A program made the position numbers and the translations under genes. Below are positions 1-8,455 of a DNA stretch of 64,000 nucleotides, piece by piece. Below the pieces are notes generated by a model. It was not told where the DNA came from. It ran no database searches and saw only the letters and a list, made by a program, of their open reading frames with translations. Location: contig NZ_CANMBJ010000003.1 of NCBI RefSeq assembly GCF_947496075.1, forward strand, positions 213,834 to 277,833, given 5' to 3'. The first letter of the stretch is position 1. Each line of letters opens with the position of its first letter. Source of the DNA: an uncultured Tateyamaria sp. (GTDB lineage: Bacteria > Pseudomonadota > Alphaproteobacteria > Rhodobacterales > Rhodobacteraceae).

Positions 1-2
1 CG

Positions 3-491
3 GTTGCCGCTAAACGGGCGGGCGTCGCGCTTGAAACACCCAACGGCCAAGGCTTGCGGATCGTCAACATCCTCAACAAGGGGCAGTTCGAGTTTTACAG
101 CGGCTACGGACAGACCTTGGAAAGCGGCAGCGCGTTGCTTGCCTCGCTTGATAGGTCGCCATCACGCGTGCTGGTCATGGACTTTGTCAGCCCTTTCGCT
201 TCGCTTGCAGGATTGCCGCCGCAAGAAGGGGGCAATGCCTGGATGCATGACAACCGCAACTTCGATCTCGAGGTCCATCTTCCTGCTGAAGAGATGCTGG
301 GTGGTGTGGAGGTCGTCATGATCCCCAAGCAGCCCGTCGCAGAAGGAACGACCGAGAAGATGCAGCAAATCTACGGTCCATACCTCGAGAAGCACTTTGA
401 ACTGACGAAGACGAGCGAAGCCTGGTTCCTTTACGAGCGTCGACCGGCGAACAAGACAGACATTAATCCTGTCGGTCCCCAAAACAGCTAG
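3..491 (+). CDS. C-terminal part of an unidentified protein (5' end outside window)
   Basis: An open frame enters from the left edge (first full codon at 3) and stops at 491, so about 162 C-terminal residues are seen. TTG and ATG codons inside it could be starts, but the frame is continuous to the edge and reads like folded protein throughout. The last part contains YGPYLEKHFELTKTSEAWFL, an aromatic, charged tail like the periplasmic C-termini of some polytopic membrane proteins; that comparison is an impression only. It converges with opgG, with about 36 bp between stops. I do not recognise the family and assign no function. Confidence 0.6.
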   Translation, partial: VAAKRAGVALETPNGQGLRIVNILNKGQFEFYSGYGQTLESGSALLASLDRSPSRVLVMDFVSPFASLAGLPPQEGGNAWMHDNRNFDLEVHLPAEEMLGGVEVVMIPKQPVAEGTTEKMQQIYGPYLEKHFELTKTSEAWFLYERRPANKTDINPVGPQNS

Positions 492-527
492 TCGGCTAGA
501 GCACATCGCCAGAACGCATGACAGGGC

Positions 528-2156
528 TTACCCCTGTCCGAGTTCTACCCACGCATCCGTCAACCAGGTTTCAGTCAACGCGCGGTCCCTAAGTTGCAGA
601 TAAGCACGTAAACTTACGGGTTCCGGGCCGGTTTGTTCGAAATCGAAGGTCAGCCGCCAATGATCGGTTCCCACGACGGGGTACGCATCAATTGGTTCGA
701 GGATACGACCATTCACAGCATCGATGACTGGTACAACACCACTATCGCGATTTAGCCCGTTCAAAGACGGCCCTTCGAAATCGATCACCATCTTGCCAAC
801 GCCCTCTGGCAGTGGGTCGCCGGGTACACCACCCTGACCCTGCCGCGTCGCTACGACCCAGGCAACAGCTTCCGGCAAGGGATCACGTGCGCGCCATTCG
901 ATCTCGTAGTCAAATTGGAAGGCAGCACCCTTGTCGGTTGCGCTGTCTGGCACCCAGTAAGAGACGACGTTGTCAAAAGTTTCGTCTTCCGTTGGGATCA
1001 GCACAAGTTGCACTTGTCCGGGTCCCCAATCTCCAATTGGCCTGACCCAGGCGGACGGGCGTCGATTATAAAAAACGCCATCGTCCTGATAGTTTTCAAA
1101 CGTGCGGTCGCGTTGGATCAGTCCGAAGCCTGCAGGGTTTTCATCCATGAAGCTTGATGTCGTAACACTTGAAGGATTGCTCAGTGGTCGCCAAAGCCGT
1201 TCGCCGCTTCCGGCTGCCATGGCAAGGCCATCGCTATCATGAATTTCCGGACGCCAGTCCTCGCCCCCGGCGCGGTCGCGCTCTGAATACCAATACATGC
1301 TGGTGAGTGGTGCGACGCCCAACCGTTCAATCCCCTCGCGCAAGAAAAGATGCGCAGAAATGCGTGTCAAATGCCCACCATAGGCCGCGTTGCGGACAAC
1401 GCCGAACCGGTAGACGCCCGTGATCGAGGGGCCGTCCAGCTCGGCCCAAATGGACAGCTCTTCGTCATCTTGTTCAGGTGGGCCAAGCCAGAATGCAGTG
1501 AACCGAGGGAACTCCTCCGGCGTATTCAACCCGGTGTTGATCGCGATGCCGCGCGTTGACAGCCCGTATTGTGCTTCGGGTCCATCTGTCCGGAAATACG
1601 ACGCGCCCAGAAAGGATATCCAGTCGGGTTCAAGACCGGGCCGCATGACTCTGAAGCCTGCAAAACCAAAGCCTTCGGGGAGGTCGAGCGCGGGATTGTC
1701 CTCGGGCATCGAGAAAAAGTCGCGGATGAAAGGCACTTCGTGTGCTGTACCCGCTTCGTCCCGTATATAAATCCGAACCGGTTCAGGAAAGTAGCGGCCC
1801 GGGTGGAAGAGCTGAACAGGTGCCTTGTTTCTTCCGACGTAAAGCGTTGCGTCCTCTCGAAACTGGATCTGCCAATGGGCGCTGTAATTTACCTTCTCTA
1901 TAAGCTCGGGCGCGGGGATGTGGGCTGGCTCAAACGGTTTGGTCGCAGCGTCGCGAGCTTTGTCGATCAGCTTTTCAAATGTCACAGGCTCTGTTGAACC
2001 TGCCGCGCCTGATTGTATCCCGTCCCAAAGGCTTAACGTCAGAAAGGCAGCTGATCCGCCAAGAACAGCACGACGCGAGGGCTGCGGGAACAGGGTGTGC
2101 AGCCTCCCCTGGCCATATGCCGCCGTTTGGGAAGATGAAGTATTGATCGATTTCAT
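528..2156 (-). CDS. opgG: Periplasmic glucan biosynthesis protein OpgG/OpgD (MdoG family)
   Basis: The 542-residue product has a twin-arginine-like signal (SRRAVLGG at residues 27-34, then a hydrophobic stretch) and a mature part with MdoG-family features: FEPAHIPAPELIEKVNYSAH after the signal, the central GIAINTGLNTPEEFPRFTAF segment and a C-terminal Ig-like region ending LTDAWVELGQG. The family acts in the periplasm on the backbone or branching of osmoregulated periplasmic glucans. A Tat signal is more typical of OpgD than of Sec-exported OpgG. No opgH glycosyltransferase is visible here. It is divergent from the siderophore importer with about 350 bp between start codons. Start ATG at 2156. 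Confidence 0.85.
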   Translation of the reverse strand: MKSINTSSSQTAAYGQGRLHTLFPQPSRRAVLGGSAAFLTLSLWDGIQSGAAGSTEPVTFEKLIDKARDAATKPFEPAHIPAPELIEKVNYSAHWQIQFREDATLYVGRNKAPVQLFHPGRYFPEPVRIYIRDEAGTAHEVPFIRDFFSMPEDNPALDLPEGFGFAGFRVMRPGLEPDWISFLGASYFRTDGPEAQYGLSTRGIAINTGLNTPEEFPRFTAFWLGPPEQDDEELSIWAELDGPSITGVYRFGVVRNAAYGGHLTRISAHLFLREGIERLGVAPLTSMYWYSERDRAGGEDWRPEIHDSDGLAMAAGSGERLWRPLSNPSSVTTSSFMDENPAGFGLIQRDRTFENYQDDGVFYNRRPSAWVRPIGDWGPGQVQLVLIPTEDETFDNVVSYWVPDSATDKGAAFQFDYEIEWRARDPLPEAVAWVVATRQGQGGVPGDPLPEGVGKMVIDFEGPSLNGLNRDSGVVPVIDAVNGRILEPIDAYPVVGTDHWRLTFDFEQTGPEPVSLRAYLQLRDRALTETWLTDAWVELGQG

Positions 2157-2382
2157 GCAAAAAGCCTCACCGCGTTAAGGTGTTTTGGTTCGGGTGATAA
2201 GTTGTTGTCCGTATGTATAGGCCTGCATGGGCCACCATCAATTTCCTGTGCCGGAACCGGCGCAACTTCGCCGAGTTTGCAAGGCGATGTGCGCTCATCC
2301 GCCTCTGCATGCGTCACGGCAGCAGAACCCATCAGGCTGTTCTGCAAAGAGGGGGCTGCGAGGTATCCTCTATTGCTCACCC

Positions 2383-2419
2383 CTGTGCTTAAGGCACAGT
2401 CAGGTTGATTTCCTGACAG
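2383..2419. promoter_or_regulatory. Two adjacent dyads with a candidate iron box before the siderophore importer
   Basis: Between opgG and the importer lie two inverted repeats back to back. CTGTGC and GCACAG (2383-2388 and 2394-2399) are separated by 5 bp. GTCAGG and CCTGAC (2399-2404 and 2412-2417) are separated by 7 bp. The second contains, on the minus strand, CTGTCAGGAAAT (2408-2419), close to the TTGTCAGGAT box seen at other iron promoters in the window. An iron-responsive operator for the importer-receptor operon is the likely role, but this is inference. Confidence 0.5.
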
Positions 2420-2509
2420 AAACACTTGTGTTTGGACAATGACCATGATGTATGGACCCGCCAGCACAATGCGAGCCTGAAATTCTGCAAGACAGGACCG
2501 GCGCGCCCA

Positions 2510-3736
2510 GTGTTTCCCAGTTCAAAGATTTCCGTTGCCCTGCTGGGGCTATATTTGGCGCAGGCTGTGCCCCTTTACCTCGTGGCAGCCGCGTTGCCGC
2601 CAATCCTGCGCGCCAATGGCGTGGGGTTGGATGTGATCGGCGGTTTGGGAATTTTGCTGGCTCCGTGGGTTCTAAAGGTGCTCTGGGCCCCTTGGGTTGA
2701 TCGGTACTGCCATGACCCGAAGGTCGGGCGAAAAGCGATCGTTGTGGGATGTCTGCTCGTGACGCTTGGCGGCATCCTGGCGCTGTCCATGTTTGATCCC
2801 GTCAAGGATGCGGCGATTTTCTTTCCAATCCTGATGGCAATGTCGCTGTCGTCGGCCACGCAGGATATCGCGTCAGATGGCTGGGCGGTGGAGCACCTTC
2901 CGCCGGATGACCAGCCTGGCGGCAACGCGCTACAAGGCGGGGCTGTTGCCCTTGGTGTGGTGGTCGGAGGATCGGGCACACTCATATTGTACGATCTGTT
3001 GGGTTGGTCGCAGACGTTGTGGGTCATGGCCGCGCTGACCTGTTTCTTGGTTCTGCCGTTCCTGAGGCTGCCCGAAGGGACAGGCCAACGGACCCTTCCC
3101 GCTGATCGGGGCCGGCCAGGGCTGTTGCGCTTCCTGAGCGTTGAAGGTGCATGGGCAATGCTTGCCTTTGCGCTGATCATCCGCCTGCCTGAAGGGCTGG
3201 TGAAAGCATTGGAACAGCCGTTCCTTGTCGATCAGGGTTTCACCTTGGCAGAGGTTGGCGCGATATCAGGTGGCTCGGCCGCCGCCGTCGGCCTGTTTGG
3301 CGCATTTGTCGCTGCGTGGTTGATCCGGCTTGGGGGTTTGCTGCCTTTTCTTATCCTCTTGATCTGCGGCCGCACCTTGGCATTTGGCGCTTTCTACGTT
3401 GCGGCCACAATGGGCATCACGCAGTGGATGCTCATCCTCTTGTCGGTCTGTGATACTGTCTTGCGTTACATTGAGATCGTGGGATTGTTCACCGCGTTCA
3501 TGCGTTTTGCCTCGCTCAGGCAAGCCGCCACAGACTTCACATTGCTCACGAGTGCGACCCTGCTGATGTACATGATCGGTGGCATCGTCGCCGGCCAGTT
3601 GGCTGAGACGGTGGGATACGGACCCGTCTTCCTCTCTGCTGCGCTGTTGTCTGGGATCGCGGGCTGGATTGCGCTGCTTCTGCTGCCTGCCCGCGTCCGC
3701 ACCATCCCCCTTACTACCGCTACGGAGACTTCTTGA
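2510..3736 (+). CDS. RhtX-like MFS siderophore importer (AmpG-related)
   Basis: Predicted 408-residue, roughly 12-helix major facilitator. It begins with SKISVALLGLYLAQAVPLYL, the first membrane segment, and has the loop APWVDRYCHDPKVGRKA after helix 2 and the helix 4-5 region SSATQDIASDGWAVEHL, as in AmpG/RhtX/FptX permeases. That group includes single-protein inner-membrane permeases for siderophores such as rhizobactin. I chose GTG 2510 because it directly precedes helix 1 and has AGGA upstream. The frame is open back to a TTG at 2426, which lacks a Shine-Dalgarno and overlaps the regulatory dyads. The stop overlaps the receptor start (TGATG). A solute other than a siderophore is possible, but the context argues strongly for ferrisiderophore import. 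Confidence 0.8.
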   Translation: MFPSSKISVALLGLYLAQAVPLYLVAAALPPILRANGVGLDVIGGLGILLAPWVLKVLWAPWVDRYCHDPKVGRKAIVVGCLLVTLGGILALSMFDPVKDAAIFFPILMAMSLSSATQDIASDGWAVEHLPPDDQPGGNALQGGAVALGVVVGGSGTLILYDLLGWSQTLWVMAALTCFLVLPFLRLPEGTGQRTLPADRGRPGLLRFLSVEGAWAMLAFALIIRLPEGLVKALEQPFLVDQGFTLAEVGAISGGSAAAVGLFGAFVAAWLIRLGGLLPFLILLICGRTLAFGAFYVAATMGITQWMLILLSVCDTVLRYIEIVGLFTAFMRFASLRQAATDFTLLTSATLLMYMIGGIVAGQLAETVGYGPVFLSAALLSGIAGWIALLLLPARVRTIPLTTATETS

Positions 3737-5901
3737 TGATCTTGACCCGCCTTTTCGCCGGTACCAGCGCCATTGCGCTCTTCATCGGTACTCCCCTGTT
3801 AGCACAGGAACAGGGAGAACCCGTCGAATTGGGCGAAATCGTGATTCAGGCAGTACGGACCGGCGCAACCGAAAGTTCAATTCCCGGCACTGTGCAAGTT
3901 GTCGATGGCGAACAAATCATTGAGCGGGTTCGCCGTGGGCAAACGCTCTCGGGTGCCCTATCAGACCTGGTGCCGGGTCTCGCACCTGCCAATGGTACCA
4001 TTGGCGGGGCGAGCCAAACCTTGCGGGGTAGGACGACACAAATCCTGATCGACGGCGTGGCGCGGACGTCGGAATTGCGCGGTTTTGATCGGGAGCTTTC
4101 CGTTCTGGATCCGAACTCCATCGAACGAATAGAAATCATCAAAGGTTCAACCGCGCGTTTTGGCAATGGAGCCACCGGCGGTATCATCAACATCGTGACC
4201 AAAAAACCTGCGGAGGAACGACGGACAACTGTTGAAACCCGCCTGTCCGGGCAGAGCGAAGGCGGCAGCCTGGGCAACGAACTTTTCCTGTCGCACGATA
4301 CGCGCGCGGGTGACTTAGGTCTAAGGTTCGAGCTTTCGCGCAGCGACACAGGCGCATCTTTCGATGGCGACGGCAACCGCATACCTTCGGACCCGCTGAT
4401 CGGGCAGGGCGGTGGCAGTAACGTCGAGCGCTATTCTTTTGGTGTGGCTGCAAACTGGGCACGGGGACCGCACGAGCTGGACGTTCGGCTTGACACCTAC
4501 CAGCTGGAACAAGAGATTGATTACTTCGCCGACTACGACAACAACCCCGCGCGCGTCTCAGACCGTCGTTACACTGGGGAACCGGTTGAGGATCGGGGCG
4601 TAAGTGCGAATGTCACCTATCGGTATGACAACACAGCCTGGGGTGATCTTGAAATCAACGCATATGCTACCGACATCGAACGCCGCTCAGCGCTATCCGA
4701 GCCGGGGCCGGCAAATCAGCTCTATTATTCTGTCAGCACCACCGATCTGACGCAGGACCCGCTATCCCAGGGCGAACTCTTCACAACAACCTACGGCATC
4801 TCTGCCACGCTGCGCACGCCGATGGAGTGGCTTGCGCCGGATGCAACACTCACATGGGGTATCGACCTTGGCCGGGATGAAGTCGAGCAGAAGACGCTTG
4901 ATGGTCGGGACCTGCTTGCACCAATGAAGCAAGATAGTATCGCGATCTTTGCACAGGCCGACATTCCGATCGGACCACGACTGAATCTGAGCACCGGGCT
5001 CCGGGCCGAGCGTTTCTCGCTCGATATCTCTGACTTCAACCGACCCACCGGTGTGTTTTTGTTCGAAGTAGCCGAAGGATCCTTTGTCCCGGTTGTACTT
5101 GCGCCGGTCGATGTGATCGGCGGCGATTTCGATTATGACGCCGTGGTCGGCAATCTTGGGCTAGTGTACGAGCTGTCACCAACAACCTCGATTTACGGAG
5201 GGTTCAGCCAAGGCTTTTCCCTGCCGGATGTTGGTGCATTTACACGACGGGCCGGTACGTCAGGCGGGTCATCAACCGTTTCCTTTGCCGATATCCAACC
5301 GGAAGCACAGATCGTGGACACTTGGGAGTTGGGGGTGCGGTACGATACAGACCGATTATCTATCGATAGCTCTGTTTACTATTCGACCTCAGACGACGGT
5401 GTGACCTTCGATGCCTCGACAAGTGAGATCAGCCAGCAGAAAGAGGAGATATGGGGCGCGGAATTTAGTCTCGACTATGACATGCGCGACGATTGGAGCG
5501 TCGGCGCGCAACTTGCCTTTGTCGAAGGAAGGTTCGACAGTGACGATGATGGCGACGTCGATGCCTGGCTACCGAACAACCGCATTCCCTCCCCATTTAC
5601 CGCCACGTTATACACCGATCGGTCCTTTGCGAACGGGCTGAACCTGTCTGGCGAAGTTGTCTTTTCTGCCGAGCGCGATCGCCCCGGACATCCGCAGCTT
5701 GAGGACATGTTCAGCGTCAACGTCGGTGGCTCTTATCCGGTTGGCGCCGGTCGTGTGACATTCGGGGTGACCAATCTGTTCGACCGCCAACAAGAAAACA
5801 GTGCGGCTAGCAGCGTGCGCTACAACGAACTGACCAACGATGCCGTACGCGTCGCGGATGAAGGGCGTCGGATATCGGTCGGCTACTCGGTGTCATTCTA
5901 A
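3736..5901 (+). CDS. TonB-dependent ferrisiderophore receptor
   Basis: 721 residues. A signal peptide ends near LLAQEQGE. The TonB-box region and plug follow (GEIVIQAVRTGATESSIPGT, then DPNSIERIEIIKGSTARFGN and GATGGIINIVTKKP, the usual plug motifs), then a beta-barrel ending in the C-terminal phenylalanine of GYSVSF. The domain order matches outer-membrane receptors of the hydroxamate/aerobactin/rhizobactin type. Start ATG 3736 overlaps the importer's stop by one base and has GGAGA upstream, so the two are translationally coupled. The next genes are siderophore biosynthetic, suggesting uptake of the self-made ferrisiderophore. Confidence 0.9.
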   Translation: MILTRLFAGTSAIALFIGTPLLAQEQGEPVELGEIVIQAVRTGATESSIPGTVQVVDGEQIIERVRRGQTLSGALSDLVPGLAPANGTIGGASQTLRGRTTQILIDGVARTSELRGFDRELSVLDPNSIERIEIIKGSTARFGNGATGGIINIVTKKPAEERRTTVETRLSGQSEGGSLGNELFLSHDTRAGDLGLRFELSRSDTGASFDGDGNRIPSDPLIGQGGGSNVERYSFGVAANWARGPHELDVRLDTYQLEQEIDYFADYDNNPARVSDRRYTGEPVEDRGVSANVTYRYDNTAWGDLEINAYATDIERRSALSEPGPANQLYYSVSTTDLTQDPLSQGELFTTTYGISATLRTPMEWLAPDATLTWGIDLGRDEVEQKTLDGRDLLAPMKQDSIAIFAQADIPIGPRLNLSTGLRAERFSLDISDFNRPTGVFLFEVAEGSFVPVVLAPVDVIGGDFDYDAVVGNLGLVYELSPTTSIYGGFSQGFSLPDVGAFTRRAGTSGGSSTVSFADIQPEAQIVDTWELGVRYDTDRLSIDSSVYYSTSDDGVTFDASTSEISQQKEEIWGAEFSLDYDMRDDWSVGAQLAFVEGRFDSDDDGDVDAWLPNNRIPSPFTATLYTDRSFANGLNLSGEVVFSAERDRPGHPQLEDMFSVNVGGSYPVGAGRVTFGVTNLFDRQQENSAASSVRYNELTNDAVRVADEGRRISVGYSVSF

Positions 5902-5908
5902 TACGCTG

Positions 5909-5943
5909 CCCTACCGCACTCTGACTTGTAGAGCGCGGTAGGG
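5909..5943. terminator. Hairpin between convergent receptor and monooxygenase genes
   Basis: CCCTACCGC (5909-5917) and GCGGTAGGG (5935-5943) form a perfect 9-bp stem with a 17-nt loop in the 51-bp gap between convergent genes. There is no clear T-run on either side. A bidirectional terminator is the natural reading. Confidence 0.55.
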
Positions 5944-5952
5944 TATACTGGA

Positions 5953-7260
5953 TCATGCTGGAATGCGCACCGCATCCTCCGCTACCTCACCACCGGCCCA
6001 ATCGACCAAACCGGCCGGTGAACGCCGCAGCGCATCAAAAAGCGGCCTGCCAGTAAAGTCTTCCAAGATCGCTGCACTTCGCCAAGCTGTCAGGCTCAGT
6101 TGCGGATCAACAATGCCATGTGATTGCCGCCCGTGGTTCAGCCCGTAGATTGGAGTTTCTTCTGGGCCATCCCATTGCACACGGTAACGGCCATCCAGTG
6201 TTAACGCGCCACCCAGCTCGGTGTCCAACCGGTCACGAATGGGGTCAAGACAGTGTGGTACGGCAGGTCGAAAGCCTGTGGCAAGTATCACGATATCTGC
6301 GTTCAATTCTTCAACGGCTTTCAATGGCGTTTCCGCGTTCAAACAAAAACCGCCGAAACGCTGCTTGATCCGCGTTACAGTTCGCCCCGGGCGAAGGGAA
6401 ACAACATCGCAACCATCCACATATCTGTGGCGATACAGTTGGCGATAAATCTCGTCCGCCGTGGACGGCGTCAGCCCGTCGCTGCTGTACTTCTGCGCGG
6501 ATACGGCGGCTTCTTTCGCAGCGTCTGTCAGGCCAAGAAACACATCATGGTAAGCAGGCGTGTAGATCTGATCGACAAGACCACCTTCTTGCAGGTGCCA
6601 GAACGCGCTGCGCCGACTCAGCCATGTCAACTCGGCTGGCATGGGGGCGGCGCGAAGCAGATCAAGCACAATTTCGGCACCTGTCTGACCTCCGCCAATT
6701 ACGGCGACACGTTTGCCAGAGATGTCCAGGCTGCGCTCCAGGTATTCGACCCCATGGAAACAGTTTGGCCCAAGAGGTGCCTGCGGTGGCACATGGGGAA
6801 CCGGACCAGTGCCGATCGACAATCCTCGGGCCTTTAACGTGTTTCCGGAGGCTGTGCGCAGAACAAAACGATGACCGTCATGCTCTACTTCTTGCACGGT
6901 TGCGCCAAACTGGCAGGTCTCAAGATTGCGCGCGACCCACGCCATATAGTCTGTAAACTCCTGCCGCGATACGGTTTCAAACCGGGCAGCCATGAAGTCG
7001 TAAAAACGGCCTTGCTGGACAAGGTAGTTCAGAAAGCTCAATGCACTGGTCGGCAGAACCGGTGTGACCATATCCTTGAGATAAGACGTCTGCATGGCAC
7101 TATCGTCAAAGGCGAGGCCCGCATGCCAGGAGAACGTCGGCTTCTGGTCCAGAAATCGTGTCTTTAGACCGGGCACGTCGTGTGCAAGTGCCGCGAGACT
7201 GAGATTAAAGGGGCCGATACCGATGCCGGCAAGGTCCATGGATAAGGTATCAGATGTCAT
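5953..7260 (-). CDS. FAD-dependent amine/lysine N6-monooxygenase of siderophore synthesis (IucD/RhbE-like)
   Basis: 435 residues. It hydroxylates the side-chain amine of the siderophore precursor (L-lysine or a diamine) using FAD and NADPH. FAD motif GIGIGPFNLSL at residues 12-22, substrate region WHAGLAFDDSAMQTSYLKD, NADPH motif VIGGGQTGAE near 187-196 and ATGFRP in the C-terminal part are all typical of the IucD/PvdA/SidA class. Start ATG 7260 follows the upstream gene's stop by one base with AGGACC before it; a further upstream in-frame extension lies inside the exporter gene. It is co-transcribed after the exporter. The substrate cannot be read from the sequence. Confidence 0.88.
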   Translation of the reverse strand: MTSDTLSMDLAGIGIGPFNLSLAALAHDVPGLKTRFLDQKPTFSWHAGLAFDDSAMQTSYLKDMVTPVLPTSALSFLNYLVQQGRFYDFMAARFETVSRQEFTDYMAWVARNLETCQFGATVQEVEHDGHRFVLRTASGNTLKARGLSIGTGPVPHVPPQAPLGPNCFHGVEYLERSLDISGKRVAVIGGGQTGAEIVLDLLRAAPMPAELTWLSRRSAFWHLQEGGLVDQIYTPAYHDVFLGLTDAAKEAAVSAQKYSSDGLTPSTADEIYRQLYRHRYVDGCDVVSLRPGRTVTRIKQRFGGFCLNAETPLKAVEELNADIVILATGFRPAVPHCLDPIRDRLDTELGGALTLDGRYRVQWDGPEETPIYGLNHGRQSHGIVDPQLSLTAWRSAAILEDFTGRPLFDALRRSPAGLVDWAGGEVAEDAVRIPA

Positions 7261-7261
7261 T

Positions 7262-8362
7262 TCAGGTCCTTTGTGTTGAGGGAGGAGCAAAGGCCAGTGC
7301 GGCACCGGAGAGTGCGACAATGGCAAAGGGCGCTGCCGGGGAAAGCGCCATCAGCGCTGATCCCAATGCCACCCCGCCGGCCAGTGCCGCGATCTGGATC
7401 GCGCCATTCCAACCGGTGACCTGAAGCTGGGCATAGTCCTTGCGGGTCATGATTTCAGATAGGTTGAGAATAAAGAGCAGCCCGGTTGAGCCGCCGATGA
7501 CAAAACTGAGTAGAAGGAAAATGGTCAGCCGATCTGCTAACGGCACAAACGCTGCAGCCAGCACCAGAAGCAGACCCGCAAAGCGGGCACCGCGCTGGCC
7601 TACGTGCCGCGCAAGCAGGCGTAGCGACAGAAACAGACCAAGGTTTGCTGCGGCTAGGCAAAGCCCGGCATAGCTGGCTGCCCGCACGGGATTGGCATCC
7701 AGTTGATCAAGGATAAGAGGGGCCAGTCCGATCTGAGCCGCACCAACTGCAGATTGCGTCAGAACCGTCACCCGAAACGCTGTCAGCTTTGGCAGGCGAA
7801 CACTGGTGCGTAGGCGAGGTGCGACTGTACCGCAGCTCATCACTAGGCTGATTGCCACTCCAATAGCAGCGGGCAAAAGCGGTACCAACGGTGAGATCAA
7901 AAGAAGAGGCCCGATGAGAGCCGCTGAAAAAATGCGCCCGACACTGCCCATGGACTGCACGATGCCCAATCCAGTGCGACCGTCTTTCTGGGCAGCACCT
8001 TGAGTTTGCGCGGCCATCATCAAGCCTGCCGCCGAAACGCCCTGTACTGATCTAATCAGGACCAACAGGGTAAAGGTAAAGGTTGTGCTCCAGCCATGCA
8101 TATCGGTCCCAACCATGTAGAGCAGCGCAAGATTGGCGAGCAGAAGTCCGCCGAGACCGCCAAGCATGACTACCCGTCCACCCAGCAAACTGACAAAAGG
8201 TAACGCAACGCCCGCTGTGACCAAACCCATGGCCACCGCCAGCCCAATCTCACTTTCATGCAAGCCCAAGGCCAGCGCGAGAACCGGCACCATGCCGATC
8301 AACGCCGTCTGCTGGAATGCGTGACCGGCAAGAACCGGCCAGAAAATCGAGAGAGGTGACAT
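7262..8362 (-). CDS. MFS transporter, probable siderophore exporter
   Basis: 366 residues, about 12 predicted helices, starting MSPLSIFWPVLAGHAFQQTA. It belongs to the major facilitator family by its helix pattern and the helix 2-3 loop GVALPFVSLLGGRVVML. Start ATG 8362 is preferred: an open frame runs further upstream but would cross the divergent synthetase gene and has no transporter-like sequence. The monooxygenase follows one base after its stop, and the synthetases are divergent. Export of the newly made siderophore is inferred from position. An iron-type box lies 14-23 nt upstream of the start. Confidence 0.75.
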   Translation of the reverse strand: MSPLSIFWPVLAGHAFQQTALIGMVPVLALALGLHESEIGLAVAMGLVTAGVALPFVSLLGGRVVMLGGLGGLLLANLALLYMVGTDMHGWSTTFTFTLLVLIRSVQGVSAAGLMMAAQTQGAAQKDGRTGLGIVQSMGSVGRIFSAALIGPLLLISPLVPLLPAAIGVAISLVMSCGTVAPRLRTSVRLPKLTAFRVTVLTQSAVGAAQIGLAPLILDQLDANPVRAASYAGLCLAAANLGLFLSLRLLARHVGQRGARFAGLLLVLAAAFVPLADRLTIFLLLSFVIGGSTGLLFILNLSEIMTRKDYAQLQVTGWNGAIQIAALAGGVALGSALMALSPAAPFAIVALSGAALAFAPPSTQRT

Positions 8363-8375
8363 GGCAACCTTGCGA

Positions 8376-8385
8376 ATCCTGACAA
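8376..8385 (-). promoter_or_regulatory. Iron-type box TTGTCAGGAT between exporter and synthetase operons
   Basis: Exact decamer TTGTCAGGAT read on the minus strand, in the 93-bp gap between the exporter (minus) and the first synthetase (plus). GAC-N7-GTC symmetry is present around it (GACTGTTTTTGTC). The same decamer lies before the heme receptor (12999) and before the hemP operon (38367). It could control both divergent siderophore operons. Confidence 0.6.
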
Positions 8386-8455
8386 AAACAGTCGGTAATA
8401 CCTGCGAGACAGACAGTAAACGCGAATATTCCCGTTCGGCGAAAGGGCGCACATT